From assembly GCA_966250375.1 (NCBI GenBank), contig CBINHE010000013.1:1-62906 (forward strand): a stretch of 62,906 nucleotides of DNA, read 5' to 3'. The notes under the pieces were generated by a model, which saw only the letters and a list, made by a program, of their open reading frames with translations, did no database searches and was not told the DNA's origin. The stretch is from CAMLDH01 sp966250375 (GTDB lineage Bacteria > Pseudomonadota > Gammaproteobacteria > Burkholderiales > Burkholderiaceae_D). Every line of letters begins with the position of its first letter. The first letter of the stretch is position 1. The position numbers were made by a program, and so were the translations under genes. This document shows positions 8,222 through 16,415 of this stretch, one piece after another.

Positions 8222-9886
8222 TTATTTCCTTACATCGTTGGTGATGACGATGCGACGTGAGTCTTGCGTGACCACGCGCATTGGAAGTCTGCGTTTTTCC
8301 AGAACGGCAAATATTTCAGGGCGCGTGATTGCCATTGATTTCGGGCCGCTGATCCATTGCTCGATGAATGCATCGAGCGAAGGCAACCAGAGATAGGGCT
8401 CTTGTTCGAGACCGAATTCCAATTCATCCGGATGTTGTACCAGAATCATCGTGCGACGCAAATAGAACGGCAATGTCTGGTCGTAAAGGCCGACCGCATA
8501 AAGCTTGGTGGCTGGCGTCAGTTCTGCTTCAATGGCGGGCACCATTGGCAAGCCGGAACGATAACGGCCTTGCGACTCGGTTCCGAGCATCAATAATTGT
8601 CCGCCGATAAAGCCGCTTGCCGCAAGAGCGATGGTAGCAAGAAGCGGCAGGTCGGGGCGCTTTTGCTTTATCCACCAGAGCACGAGAAAGGCACCCGCGA
8701 GCATGATGCCACTGGCTGTAATTACCCATGGCTGCGACGCTTGATAGTGCGCGATTTCCAGCGGTTCGGATGTCATTTTCGGAAGCCGAGAGACGAACGC
8801 CAATCCGGCTGCACCGGCTGCCGCCATCATCCCGGCCATGATGGCCCACGTTATGTGCGATGCAGTTTGCAAATACACGGCGATCAGCAATGCCAGTGCG
8901 GGAAAAATCGGCAAAATATATGAGGGCAGTTTAGAGCTGGAAATGCTGAAAAAAAAGAAAATGAATCCGGCCCAGACCAGCAGCATTTTCTTCGGCTGAA
9001 AGCCGCTCGTTACATCAAGTCGGCGGCCCGCCCACAAGCTCTGCACCAGCGCACCCAGCCAAGGCATGATGCCGAGTATCAGAAACGGTATGAAGTAATG
9101 CCAGGGCCCTTCGCGATGATGGATTTTGCTGGTAAAGCGCTGGAAATGTTCATGAATGAAAAAGAAATGCGGGAATTCCGGATTTTTCAGCGATACCAGC
9201 ATAAACCAGGGTGCCGTGATTGAAAAAAAGACCAGCAAACCCAAACCGAAATGCAGCCTTTTCCAGATTGCCCAATCACGTGAAAATGCCGTGTACAGTA
9301 TCAGCACGGCGCTCGGCAGTACCACGCCGATCAAGCCTTTGGACATCACCGACAACGCCATTCCGGCCCAGCACGTCAGCATCCAGTTGCGTTGCTCGCG
9401 CGCAGTCGCATCATTGCGCTGGCTTAGCAATAGCGCGGAAAGCGCGACTGTCATCATGCCAGCCAAGCCCATGTCGAGCGAACTGAAGTGTCCCAGTGCC
9501 CCCCACCAAAAACTCGATGCCAGCACCAGAGCGGCAGTCAAGCCGATTGACTCGTTAAAGACCCGCCGTCCGGCATAAGCGGTTAACGCGATGCCGAACA
9601 ATCCGCATAAGCCGGTCCACAAGCGCGCCTGCCATTCGCCCAGGCCAAACGCTTTGAATGCCAGCGCCGTCATCCACACTTGCAGCGGCGGCTTTTCGAA
9701 ATACTTGATGCCATTCAAGCGTAGCGTGATCCAGTCGCTGGTGGCAACCATCTCGCGCGCCATTTCGGCATATCGGCCTTCGTCAGCCGGCACCAGCGTA
9801 CGTGCGCCCAGAGTGTAAAACCACACGACGCAAAAGACGATGAAAAGCCCCCAGATAAAGGGTCTGGATTTGTGAAGATCTGTCAT
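8222..9886 (-). CDS. arnT: Aminoarabinose (or related sugar) lipid A transferase, GT39 family
   Basis: 554 residues. Polytopic GT39 glycosyltransferase: first helix FIWGLFIVFCVVWFYTLG, then the periplasmic loop with LVPADEGRYAEMAREM carrying the catalytic Asp-Glu pair, then about a dozen membrane helices and a soluble C-terminal domain from about residue 420. ArnT attaches L-Ara4N from the undecaprenyl carrier to lipid A phosphates in the periplasm, giving resistance to cationic peptides. Its start overlaps the preceding gene's stop by 4 bp. Confidence 0.92.
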   Translation of the reverse strand: MTDLHKSRPFIWGLFIVFCVVWFYTLGARTLVPADEGRYAEMAREMVATSDWITLRLNGIKYFEKPPLQVWMTALAFKAFGLGEWQARLWTGLCGLFGIALTAYAGRRVFNESIGLTAALVLASSFWWGALGHFSSLDMGLAGMMTVALSALLLSQRNDATAREQRNWMLTCWAGMALSVMSKGLIGVVLPSAVLILYTAFSRDWAIWKRLHFGLGLLVFFSITAPWFMLVSLKNPEFPHFFFIHEHFQRFTSKIHHREGPWHYFIPFLILGIMPWLGALVQSLWAGRRLDVTSGFQPKKMLLVWAGFIFFFFSISSSKLPSYILPIFPALALLIAVYLQTASHITWAIMAGMMAAAGAAGLAFVSRLPKMTSEPLEIAHYQASQPWVITASGIMLAGAFLVLWWIKQKRPDLPLLATIALAASGFIGGQLLMLGTESQGRYRSGLPMVPAIEAELTPATKLYAVGLYDQTLPFYLRRTMILVQHPDELEFGLEQEPYLWLPSLDAFIEQWISGPKSMAITRPEIFAVLEKRRLPMRVVTQDSRRIVITNDVRK

Positions 9887-10281
9887 GGTGCTGGCGGGGC
9901 TCCGATCGGCGCCTCAAAAATAAGCGCCAGTGCGACCTTGCGGCCTTCCGCCATCAGGATGTTATAGGTGCGGCATGCGGCCTGGTTGTCCATGCACTCG
10001 ACGCCGATGCGGCGCGCAGTCAGCGTTGCAGTCAGTCTCGGATGGATAAAACGTTGACGCGCGCCGGTGCCGAGGATCACTACATCTGGTGCGGTCGCAT
10101 CGATTTGCGCGAAATGTTCGGCGGCGAGCGTGTCGAACGACATCACAGGCCAGGCAACGGGAGCTACTTCGGGTAGCACGATCAGGCTGTGTGTGAATCG
10201 TTTTGCATTGAGTTCCACGCCGGATTCATCGTACGCGGTGACAGTCTGATATTGTTGGGTAACAGTAGTGTGGAGCTTCAT
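9883..10281 (-). CDS. Mth938/Xcc1710-like domain protein (DUF498)
   Basis: 132 residues. It matches the small Mth938-like alpha/beta fold by the central VVILGTGARQRF and the following region GIGVECMDNQAACRTYNIL, typical of bacterial Xcc1710-type proteins and mitochondrial NDUFAF3. No catalytic activity is established for the family. It is the first gene of the arn operon here and overlaps arnT by 4 bp (ATGA), so it is probably co-translated with it. Its link to lipid A modification is positional only. Confidence 0.85.
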   Translation of the reverse strand: MKLHTTVTQQYQTVTAYDESGVELNAKRFTHSLIVLPEVAPVAWPVMSFDTLAAEHFAQIDATAPDVVILGTGARQRFIHPRLTATLTARRIGVECMDNQAACRTYNILMAEGRKVALALIFEAPIGAPPAP

Positions 10282-10462
10282 GGGCTTGCAGGGTGTCCAC
10301 TTTTGGCGGGCATTTCCGACAATTGAGAAGAAAGAAACGGCATTGTAGCGTTTTCCCGGCTTTATCGATTGATAAAACGGGTTGCTTTCGGCAAAATGGC
10401 TCTTTTATCGCGTTGCAACATGGCGCCGACGTGTTGCATCAAATTCAGAAGGAATGACAGCT

Positions 10463-11692
10463 GTGCGATCGATTCAAAAATCCAAAAAACTGGCAGACGT
10501 CTGCTACGACATCCGCGGCCCAGTGCTGGAAAAAGCTCGGCAAATGGAGGAAGAAGGCCAGAAGATCATCAAATTGAATATCGGCAACCTGGCCCTGTTC
10601 GGTTTCGACGCGCCGGACGAGATCGTGCATGACATGATCATCAATATGCAGAACGCCTCCGGTTACACCGATTCCAAAGGCCTGTTCGCGCCACGAAAAG
10701 CGATCATGCATTACACGCAGGAAAAGCACATTACCGGCGTGACCATCGACGACGTCTATCTGGGCAATGGCGTATCGGAATTGATCGTGATGAGCATGAA
10801 TGCATTGCTCAATACCAGCGATGAAGTGCTGGTGCCGGCACCCGATTATCCGTTATGGACTGCTGCGGTCAGCCTGTCCGGCGGCCGACCGGTGCATTAC
10901 GTGTGCGACGAGCAATCCGGCTGGATGCCGGATATCGAAGACATCAAGAAAAAAATCACATCGAACACCAAGGCGATTGTCGTCATCAATCCAAACAATC
11001 CAACCGGCGCCTTGTATTCGACTGAGCTGCTGCAGCAAATCGTCGAAGTCGCGCGCCAGCATCAGTTGATCATATTTGCCGACGAGATTTACGACAAAGT
11101 ATTGTATGACGGGCATACCCATACGTCGCTGGCGTCGCTGGCAGATGACGTGCTGTTCATCACCTTCAATGGACTGTCGAAAAATTATCGCTCGTGCGGT
11201 TATCGCGCCGGCTGGATGGTGGTATCCGGCGAGAAAAAGCATGCGAAGGACTACATCGAAGGCTTGAATATGCTAACTTCGATGCGGCTCTGTGCGAATG
11301 CGCCGGGGCAGTATGCGATTCAGACTGCGCTGGGTGGTTACCAGAGCATCAATGATCTGGTCGGTCCCAGCGGGCGCTTGCTGAAGCAACGCGACCTGGC
11401 GCACAAACTGCTAATCGATATTCCGGGCGTTACTTGTGTCAAGCCGAAGTCCGCGCTGTACATGTTCCCGCGCCTCGATCCGAAGATGTATCCAATTGCC
11501 GACGATCAGAAATTTGCTTATGAGTTGCTGGCCGAAGAGCGGGTATTGATCGTCCAGGGCACTGGTTTCAATTGTCCGACCGCCGACCATTTCCGCGTGG
11601 TGTTCTTGCCGAACACGGATGACCTGACCGAATCAATGGGCCGGATTGCCAATTTCCTGGAAGGTTATCGACGTCGCCACGGTACTGCATGA
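10463..11692 (+). CDS. alaA: Alanine/glutamate-pyruvate aminotransferase, class I
   Basis: About 409 residues. I prefer the GTG at 10463: an AGAAGGA ribosome site lies 9 nt upstream and the resulting N-terminus (MRSIQKSKKLADVCYDIRG) fits AlaA. The ATG at 10454 sits directly against that site and an ATG-like start at 10382 is too far upstream. PLP fold with VINPNNPTGALY and the lysine motif FNGLSKNYR. It forms alanine from pyruvate and glutamate. It is divergent from the arn operon and followed by a terminator before hom. Confidence 0.92.
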   Translation: MRSIQKSKKLADVCYDIRGPVLEKARQMEEEGQKIIKLNIGNLALFGFDAPDEIVHDMIINMQNASGYTDSKGLFAPRKAIMHYTQEKHITGVTIDDVYLGNGVSELIVMSMNALLNTSDEVLVPAPDYPLWTAAVSLSGGRPVHYVCDEQSGWMPDIEDIKKKITSNTKAIVVINPNNPTGALYSTELLQQIVEVARQHQLIIFADEIYDKVLYDGHTHTSLASLADDVLFITFNGLSKNYRSCGYRAGWMVVSGEKKHAKDYIEGLNMLTSMRLCANAPGQYAIQTALGGYQSINDLVGPSGRLLKQRDLAHKLLIDIPGVTCVKPKSALYMFPRLDPKMYPIADDQKFAYELLAEERVLIVQGTGFNCPTADHFRVVFLPNTDDLTESMGRIANFLEGYRRRHGTA

Positions 11693-11703
11693 TCAGTTTA
11701 TAT

Positions 11704-11733
11704 TCCTCCCTTGAAAGAGGGGGGGGCTTTTTT
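11704..11733 (+). terminator. Terminator or leader hairpin between alaA and hom
   Basis: CCTCCC, a TTGAAA loop and a G-rich arm are followed by a seven-T run, 12 bp after the alaA stop. The stem needs G-U pairs, so it may be leaky. It could end alaA transcription or attenuate read-through into hom, whose start is about 30 bp further on. Confidence 0.55.
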
Positions 11734-11764
11734 TACACACATTTTTTAACTGATATTACACGCT

Positions 11765-13075
11765 ATGAAACCCATCAAAGTAGGCTTACTCGGTATCGGA
11801 ACCGTCGGTTCCGGCACATTCAACGTACTGAAACGCAACCAGGAAGAGATTACCCGGCGTGCGGGTCGCGCGATTCAGATTACGATGGTGGCCGACCTGA
11901 ATACCGAGCGCGCCAAGGAATTGACGAATGGCGAATGCGAAATCGTCAATGACGCCAATCTGGTGGTGACGAATCCTGATATCGACATCGTAATCGAGTT
12001 GATCGGTGGTTATGGCATTGCGAAAGACCTCGTGATGAAAGCGATCGCCAACGGCAAACATGTTGTCACTGCCAACAAGGCGTTGTTGGCGACGCACGGT
12101 ACTGAAATTTTCAAGGCTGCTCAGGAAAAAGGCGTGATGGTTGCGTTCGAGGCAGCGGTCGCCGGCGGCATCCCGATCATCAAGGCCTTGCGCGAAGGCT
12201 TGACCGCGAACCGTATCCAGTGGATCGCCGGCATCATCAACGGCACCACCAATTTCATCCTGTCCGAAATGCGCGACAAGGGACTGGATTTCGCGACCGT
12301 GCTGAAAGAGGCGCAACGCTTGGGCTATGCGGAAGCCGATCCGACTTTCGACATCGAAGGGGTGGATGCCGCGCACAAGGTTACCCTCATGTCGGCGATT
12401 GCGTTCGGGATTCCGGTGCAGTTCGACAAGGCGTATGTGGAAGGCATCACCAAGTTGCAGGCGATTGATATCGAATATGCGGAAGAGCTAGGTTATCGCA
12501 TCAAGCTATTGGGCATTGCCAAGCGCACGGAAAAAGGTATCGAATTGCGTGTGCATCCAACCTTGATTCCGACCAAACGCCTGATCGCCAATGTCGAAGG
12601 CGCGATGAACGCGGTACTGGTGCAGGGCGACGCGGTGGGCGCGACGCTGTACTACGGCAAAGGCGCAGGTTCTGAGCCGACTGCATCGGCCGTGATTGCG
12701 GATCTGGTGGATATCACCCGTCTGGCAACGGCCGACCCGGAGCATCGCGTGCCGCATCTGGCGTTCCAGCCGAATGCGATGACCGATACGCCGATTTTGC
12801 CGATGTCGGAAATTACCACCAGCTATTATCTGCGCATGCATGTCGCGGATCAGCCAGGTGTGTTGGCGGACGTTACCCGCATTCTGGCGGATTCAACAAT
12901 CTCGATCGACGCGATGCTGCAGAAAGAACCGGCTGAAGGCGAAACGCGCACCGACATCATTATGTTGACGCATCAGACGCAGGAGAAGAATGTGGAGGCG
13001 GCAATTGTGAAAATCGAAGCCTTGTCATCGGTGGCGGGCAAGGTCACGAAGATCCGTCTGGAAGAGTTGGCCTGA
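11765..13075 (+). CDS. hom: Homoserine dehydrogenase
   Basis: 436 residues. N-terminal NAD(P)-binding motif LGIGTVGSGTF, catalytic domain with GIINGTTNFIL and the lysine-containing EAVAGGIPIIKALREG segment, and a C-terminal ACT domain (about 355-430, YYLRMHVADQPGVLADVTRI) that usually gives threonine feedback control. It reduces aspartate semialdehyde to homoserine. Monofunctional; no fused aspartokinase. thrC lies 1.8 kb downstream on the same strand with kbl in between. Confidence 0.95.
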   Translation: MKPIKVGLLGIGTVGSGTFNVLKRNQEEITRRAGRAIQITMVADLNTERAKELTNGECEIVNDANLVVTNPDIDIVIELIGGYGIAKDLVMKAIANGKHVVTANKALLATHGTEIFKAAQEKGVMVAFEAAVAGGIPIIKALREGLTANRIQWIAGIINGTTNFILSEMRDKGLDFATVLKEAQRLGYAEADPTFDIEGVDAAHKVTLMSAIAFGIPVQFDKAYVEGITKLQAIDIEYAEELGYRIKLLGIAKRTEKGIELRVHPTLIPTKRLIANVEGAMNAVLVQGDAVGATLYYGKGAGSEPTASAVIADLVDITRLATADPEHRVPHLAFQPNAMTDTPILPMSEITTSYYLRMHVADQPGVLADVTRILADSTISIDAMLQKEPAEGETRTDIIMLTHQTQEKNVEAAIVKIEALSSVAGKVTKIRLEELA

Positions 13076-13087
13076 TCGATAAACAGG

Positions 13088-13125
13088 TAGCCCGGAGAGG
13101 CGGAACGCGTCCGGGTTCGCGGCGT
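13088..13125. repeat. REP-like hairpin after hom
   Basis: CCCGGA and TCCGGG arms enclose a 13-nt loop, in a 'tagcccgg...tccgggttcg' context common in dispersed proteobacterial palindromes. It lies 15 bp after the hom stop and lacks a T run. Assignment as a repeat is by resemblance only. Confidence 0.4.
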
Positions 13126-13211
13126 CAGATGGAGTGCGGCATAGATTTCGATTGTTATCCTGCCCATGAGCTTGTCCGTTGGGCGATTTGACCCAAGCAC
13201 AAGGAATTGCA

Positions 13212-14423
13212 ATGGTGGCAATAAATCCGAGGGAAAATTTTTTCGCCGGGCTGAACGCCAATTTGAACGCGTTGCGTGAACAAGGTCTCTACAAGCCAGA
13301 GCGCGTAATCGCATCCCGTCAGGGCGCGGAAGTGGTGTGTGACGATGGCCGCACGCTGATCAACCTGTGCGCCAATAATTATCTCGGTCTGTCCGGCGAT
13401 GAATCGATGGTGCAAGCGGCCATTGAGACGACCGAAAAATACGGCTACGGTTTATCGTCGGTGCGTTTCATTTGCGGCACGCAAACTGTGCACAAGCAAC
13501 TGGAACGCGCGCTATCGGTATTCCTCGGCATGGAAGACACGATCCTGTATGCGGCGGCATTTGATGCCAACGGAGGCGTGTTCGAGCCCTTGTTCGATGA
13601 GCAGGATGCGATCATTTCCGATGCGCTGAACCATGCGTCGATCATCGACGGCATTCGTCTGTGCAAGGCGGCACGCTATCGCTATCAGCACAATGATATG
13701 GCCGACCTGGAAGTGCAGTTGCAGGCGGCAGCGGGAATGCGTCACAAGCTTATTGTTACCGACGGCGTTTTTTCGATGGATGGAACGATCGCGCAACTCG
13801 ACAAGATATGCGACCTGGCCGATCGCTACGGTGCACTGGTGATGATTGATGAATGCCATGCATCCGGTTTCATGGGCGCCACCGGCCGCGGCACGCATGA
13901 GCATCACGGCGTGATGGGCCGCATCGATATCATCACCGGTACGCTCGGCAAGGCATTGGGTGGCGCGATGGGCGGTTTCACCGCAGCCCGGCGCGAAGTG
14001 ATCCAAATGCTCCGCCAAAAATCGCGGCCTTATCTGTTTTCCAACACCCTGGCGCCGTCGATTGCCGGCGCCTCGTTGTCTGTGCTGGAACGGCTGTCGT
14101 CTTCCACCGAGCTACGTGATCGCCTGCATGCGAACACGGCCCATTTTCGCCGTGCGGTTACGCAACTCGGATTCACGATCAAACCTGGAACTCATCCCAT
14201 CGTACCGGTGATGATGTTCGATGCGCCAGTTGCGCAAAAGTTTGCGCAGCGCTTGTATGAACTTGGCATCCTGGTGACCGGCTTTTTCTATCCGGTGGTA
14301 CCGATGGGGCAGGCGCGGGTGAGGGTGCAATTGTCGGCGGCACATACTACGGCGCAACTGGATCGCGCGCTCGATGCGTTTGCACAGGCGGGGCGTGAAC
14401 TCGGTTTGCTGGAAAAATCGTGA
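13212..14423 (+). CDS. kbl: 2-amino-3-ketobutyrate CoA ligase (glycine C-acetyltransferase)
   Basis: 403 residues from the ATG at 13212, preceded by AAGGA with 6-nt spacing; an upstream start at 13179 has no family support. Alpha-oxoamine synthase family: CANNYLGLSG, SVRFICGTQTVHKQLE, and the PLP lysine in GTLGKALGGAMGG. Length is near the roughly 400 residues usual for Kbl. It cleaves 2-amino-3-oxobutyrate with CoA to glycine and acetyl-CoA. Its usual partner, threonine dehydrogenase (tdh), is not adjacent; it sits instead between the threonine biosynthesis genes hom and thrC. Confidence 0.92.
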   Translation: MVAINPRENFFAGLNANLNALREQGLYKPERVIASRQGAEVVCDDGRTLINLCANNYLGLSGDESMVQAAIETTEKYGYGLSSVRFICGTQTVHKQLERALSVFLGMEDTILYAAAFDANGGVFEPLFDEQDAIISDALNHASIIDGIRLCKAARYRYQHNDMADLEVQLQAAAGMRHKLIVTDGVFSMDGTIAQLDKICDLADRYGALVMIDECHASGFMGATGRGTHEHHGVMGRIDIITGTLGKALGGAMGGFTAARREVIQMLRQKSRPYLFSNTLAPSIAGASLSVLERLSSSTELRDRLHANTAHFRRAVTQLGFTIKPGTHPIVPVMMFDAPVAQKFAQRLYELGILVTGFFYPVVPMGQARVRVQLSAAHTTAQLDRALDAFAQAGRELGLLEKS

Positions 14424-14429
14424 TGCCTT

Positions 14430-14600
14430 GCGGGATAGAGTCAAGCGCAGCGGTAGGCGCAATTGGTGGCGGATATGCTGGAAGAACACATCAAAGCGCC
14501 TGCGCGTGAGCTGCATTACGCAGCGTAAGCGAGCAAGGGGCAGCGAAGCAATCGCATGGATATGCACGTGGTATTTCGTACTGCGGCATACCTTCGCCGG
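14430..14600. repeat. Decayed dispersed-repeat segment after kbl
   Basis: Bases 14434-14457 match the hairpin arm and loop at 30183-30206 at 22 of 24 positions (GGGAYAGAGTYAAGCGCAGC core). Further on, the complement carries a 'gggtcattccggcgaagg' phrase often seen in proteobacterial dispersed repeats. No coding potential is evident. Together with the element at 14637 this fills the kbl-thrC gap. Confidence 0.45.
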
Positions 14601-14636
14601 AATGACCCGCAAAGACCAAAATGCGCATGCCGCCTT

Positions 14637-14793
14637 ATACCAATCCTCCTAAAAAACGTGACAGGAAAATCGATGGATTTTTTCGTCTGGCAAGGCGTGA
14701 GGAGGCCGCATGGCGAGCCATGCAACGACGAACAACGCAGCCAGACGGAAAAAGACGCGATTTAACTGTCATGTTTTTTAGGAGGATTGGTAT
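14637..14793. mobile_element. MITE-like palindromic element, 157 bp
   Basis: Terminal inverted repeats of 28 bp (14637-14664 and 14766-14793, starting ATACCAATCCTCCTAAAAAA) differ at one position. Inside, the arms continue to pair imperfectly (AAATCG.../...CGATTT, TCGTCTGGC/GCCAGACG) to a central GCATGGCGAGCCATGC hairpin at 14708-14723. No transposase gene. Size, long TIRs and lack of coding capacity fit a MITE mobilised in trans. No target-site duplication is clear. Confidence 0.7.
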
Positions 14794-14805
14794 TAAGCCT
14801 CCAGT

Positions 14806-14811
14806 TATAAT
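14806..14811 (+). promoter_or_regulatory. Possible -10 box for thrC
   Basis: TATAAT lies 35 bp before the thrC ATG and 12 bp after the right end of the MITE-like element. The matching -35 position would fall inside the element's terminal repeat, although no good TTGACA is seen there. Transcription from here would give thrC a short leader independent of hom and kbl. Confidence 0.4.
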
Positions 14812-14846
14812 GTCCGACTTCGTTGCAACCCAATTCATTTCATTCT

Positions 14847-16307
14847 ATGCAATACATTTCCACACGCGGCCAATCGAAGGCGCAATCCTTTTCCGAAATC
14901 CTGCTTGGCGGTCTTGCGCCCGATGGTGGACTGTACCTGCCTGATCAATACCCCCAGGTCAGCGGTGTGGAACTCGATGCATGGCGCAAGCTGTCGTACG
15001 CCGACCTGGCGCTGGAAGTGTTGAAAAAATTCGCGACCGATATTCCCGAAGCGGACCTGAAGGCCTTGACGCAAAAGACCTACACGGCCGACGTGTATCG
15101 CAACGCGCGTGCTGACGAACAGGCGGCGCAGATTACGCCGTTGCGCGTGCTGGAAGACAAAAACGGCAGCAAGCTGATTTTGCAGGCACTGTCCAATGGC
15201 CCGACGCTGGCTTTCAAGGACATGGCAATGCAGTTACTGGGCAACCTGTTCGAATACACGTTGGCCAAACAGCATGCCGAATTGAACATCTTCGGCGCCA
15301 CCTCCGGCGACACCGGCAGCGCCGCCGAATACGCAATGCGCGGCAAGCAGGGCATCCGCGTCTTCATGCTGTCGCCGCACAAGAAAATGAGCGCATTCCA
15401 GACTGCGCAAATGTTCAGTCTGCAAGATCCGAACATTTTCAATATTGCGGTCGAAGGCGTGTTCGACGATTGCCAGGATATGGTGAAGGCGGTATCGAAC
15501 GATCTCGACTTCAAGACACGCCAGAAGATCGGCACCGTCAATTCGATCAACTGGGCACGGGTCGTCGCGCAAGTGGTGTACTACTTCCGCGGTTATCTGA
15601 GTGCCACTACCGGTAACGATCAAAAGGTATCGTTTACGGTCCCGTCCGGCAACTTCGGCAATATTTGCGCCGGCCACATCGCGCGCATGATGGGCTTGCC
15701 GATCGATAAGCTGGTTGCTGCGACCAACGAAAATGATGTGCTGGATGAATTTTTCCGCACTGGTATCTATCGCGTGCGCAAATCGGCCGAGACCTATCAT
15801 ACAACCAGCCCAAGCATGGACATCAGCAAGGCATCGAATTTCGAGCGCTTCGTATTTGACCTGGTCGGCCGGGATAGCGAGCGGCTGCATGCGCTCTTCA
15901 AGAAAGTCGACACTGATGGCGGCTTCGATCTGTCGGGCAAGCCGGGCAGTGACGGCGACGAATTCGTGAAAGTTGCGCAATACGGTTTCGTATCCGGCAA
16001 GTCGGTGCATCAGGATCGCATCAATACCATCCGCGATGTACAGGAAAAATACGGCGTGACCATCGACACGCATACCGCCGATGGCGTCAAGGTCGCGCGT
16101 GAGCATGTGATGCCGGGCGTGCCGATGATCGTGCTGGAAACGGCGCTGCCAGCCAAGTTCAATGAAACGATCCGCGAAGCCTTGGGGCGCGATGCCGAGC
16201 GTCCGGCCGGATTCGACAATATCGAAGCATTGCCGCAGCGGTTTGAGGTCATGTCCGCGAATGTGGATCAAATGAAAACATTTATTGCGAAACATACGGG
16301 GCTGTAA
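14847..16307 (+). CDS. thrC: Threonine synthase
   Basis: 486 residues from the ATG at 14847 (MQYISTRGQ); the TTG at 14823 adds eight unlikely residues. PLP fold type II threonine synthase with the lysine in NGPTLAFKDMAMQLLGN, the phosphate-binding GATSGDTGSAAEYA, and FTVPSGNFGNI. It converts O-phosphohomoserine to threonine. Length near 480 fits the long proteobacterial class. It completes the hom-thrC branch, although no thrB is in the window. Confidence 0.95.
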   Translation: MQYISTRGQSKAQSFSEILLGGLAPDGGLYLPDQYPQVSGVELDAWRKLSYADLALEVLKKFATDIPEADLKALTQKTYTADVYRNARADEQAAQITPLRVLEDKNGSKLILQALSNGPTLAFKDMAMQLLGNLFEYTLAKQHAELNIFGATSGDTGSAAEYAMRGKQGIRVFMLSPHKKMSAFQTAQMFSLQDPNIFNIAVEGVFDDCQDMVKAVSNDLDFKTRQKIGTVNSINWARVVAQVVYYFRGYLSATTGNDQKVSFTVPSGNFGNICAGHIARMMGLPIDKLVAATNENDVLDEFFRTGIYRVRKSAETYHTTSPSMDISKASNFERFVFDLVGRDSERLHALFKKVDTDGGFDLSGKPGSDGDEFVKVAQYGFVSGKSVHQDRINTIRDVQEKYGVTIDTHTADGVKVAREHVMPGVPMIVLETALPAKFNETIREALGRDAERPAGFDNIEALPQRFEVMSANVDQMKTFIAKHTGL

Positions 16308-16415
16308 TCTGTAACGAAAGAGGCCGTGTTCCAGCCTTGATCGGAACGACGATGTTTCTTCAATGGCGCTTCTTCGGTTTACAATCTTGGCAATGATTTT
16401 TTCATCGAGCCAGGC

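Noticed and set aside
10282..10453. PmrA box upstream of the arn operon
   Set aside because: No CTTAAT-N5-CTTAAT-like direct repeat could be found between the divergent genes.
14621..14944. Open frames inside the kbl-thrC gap
   Set aside because: They arise from the palindromic element and decay into the thrC start; no protein features.
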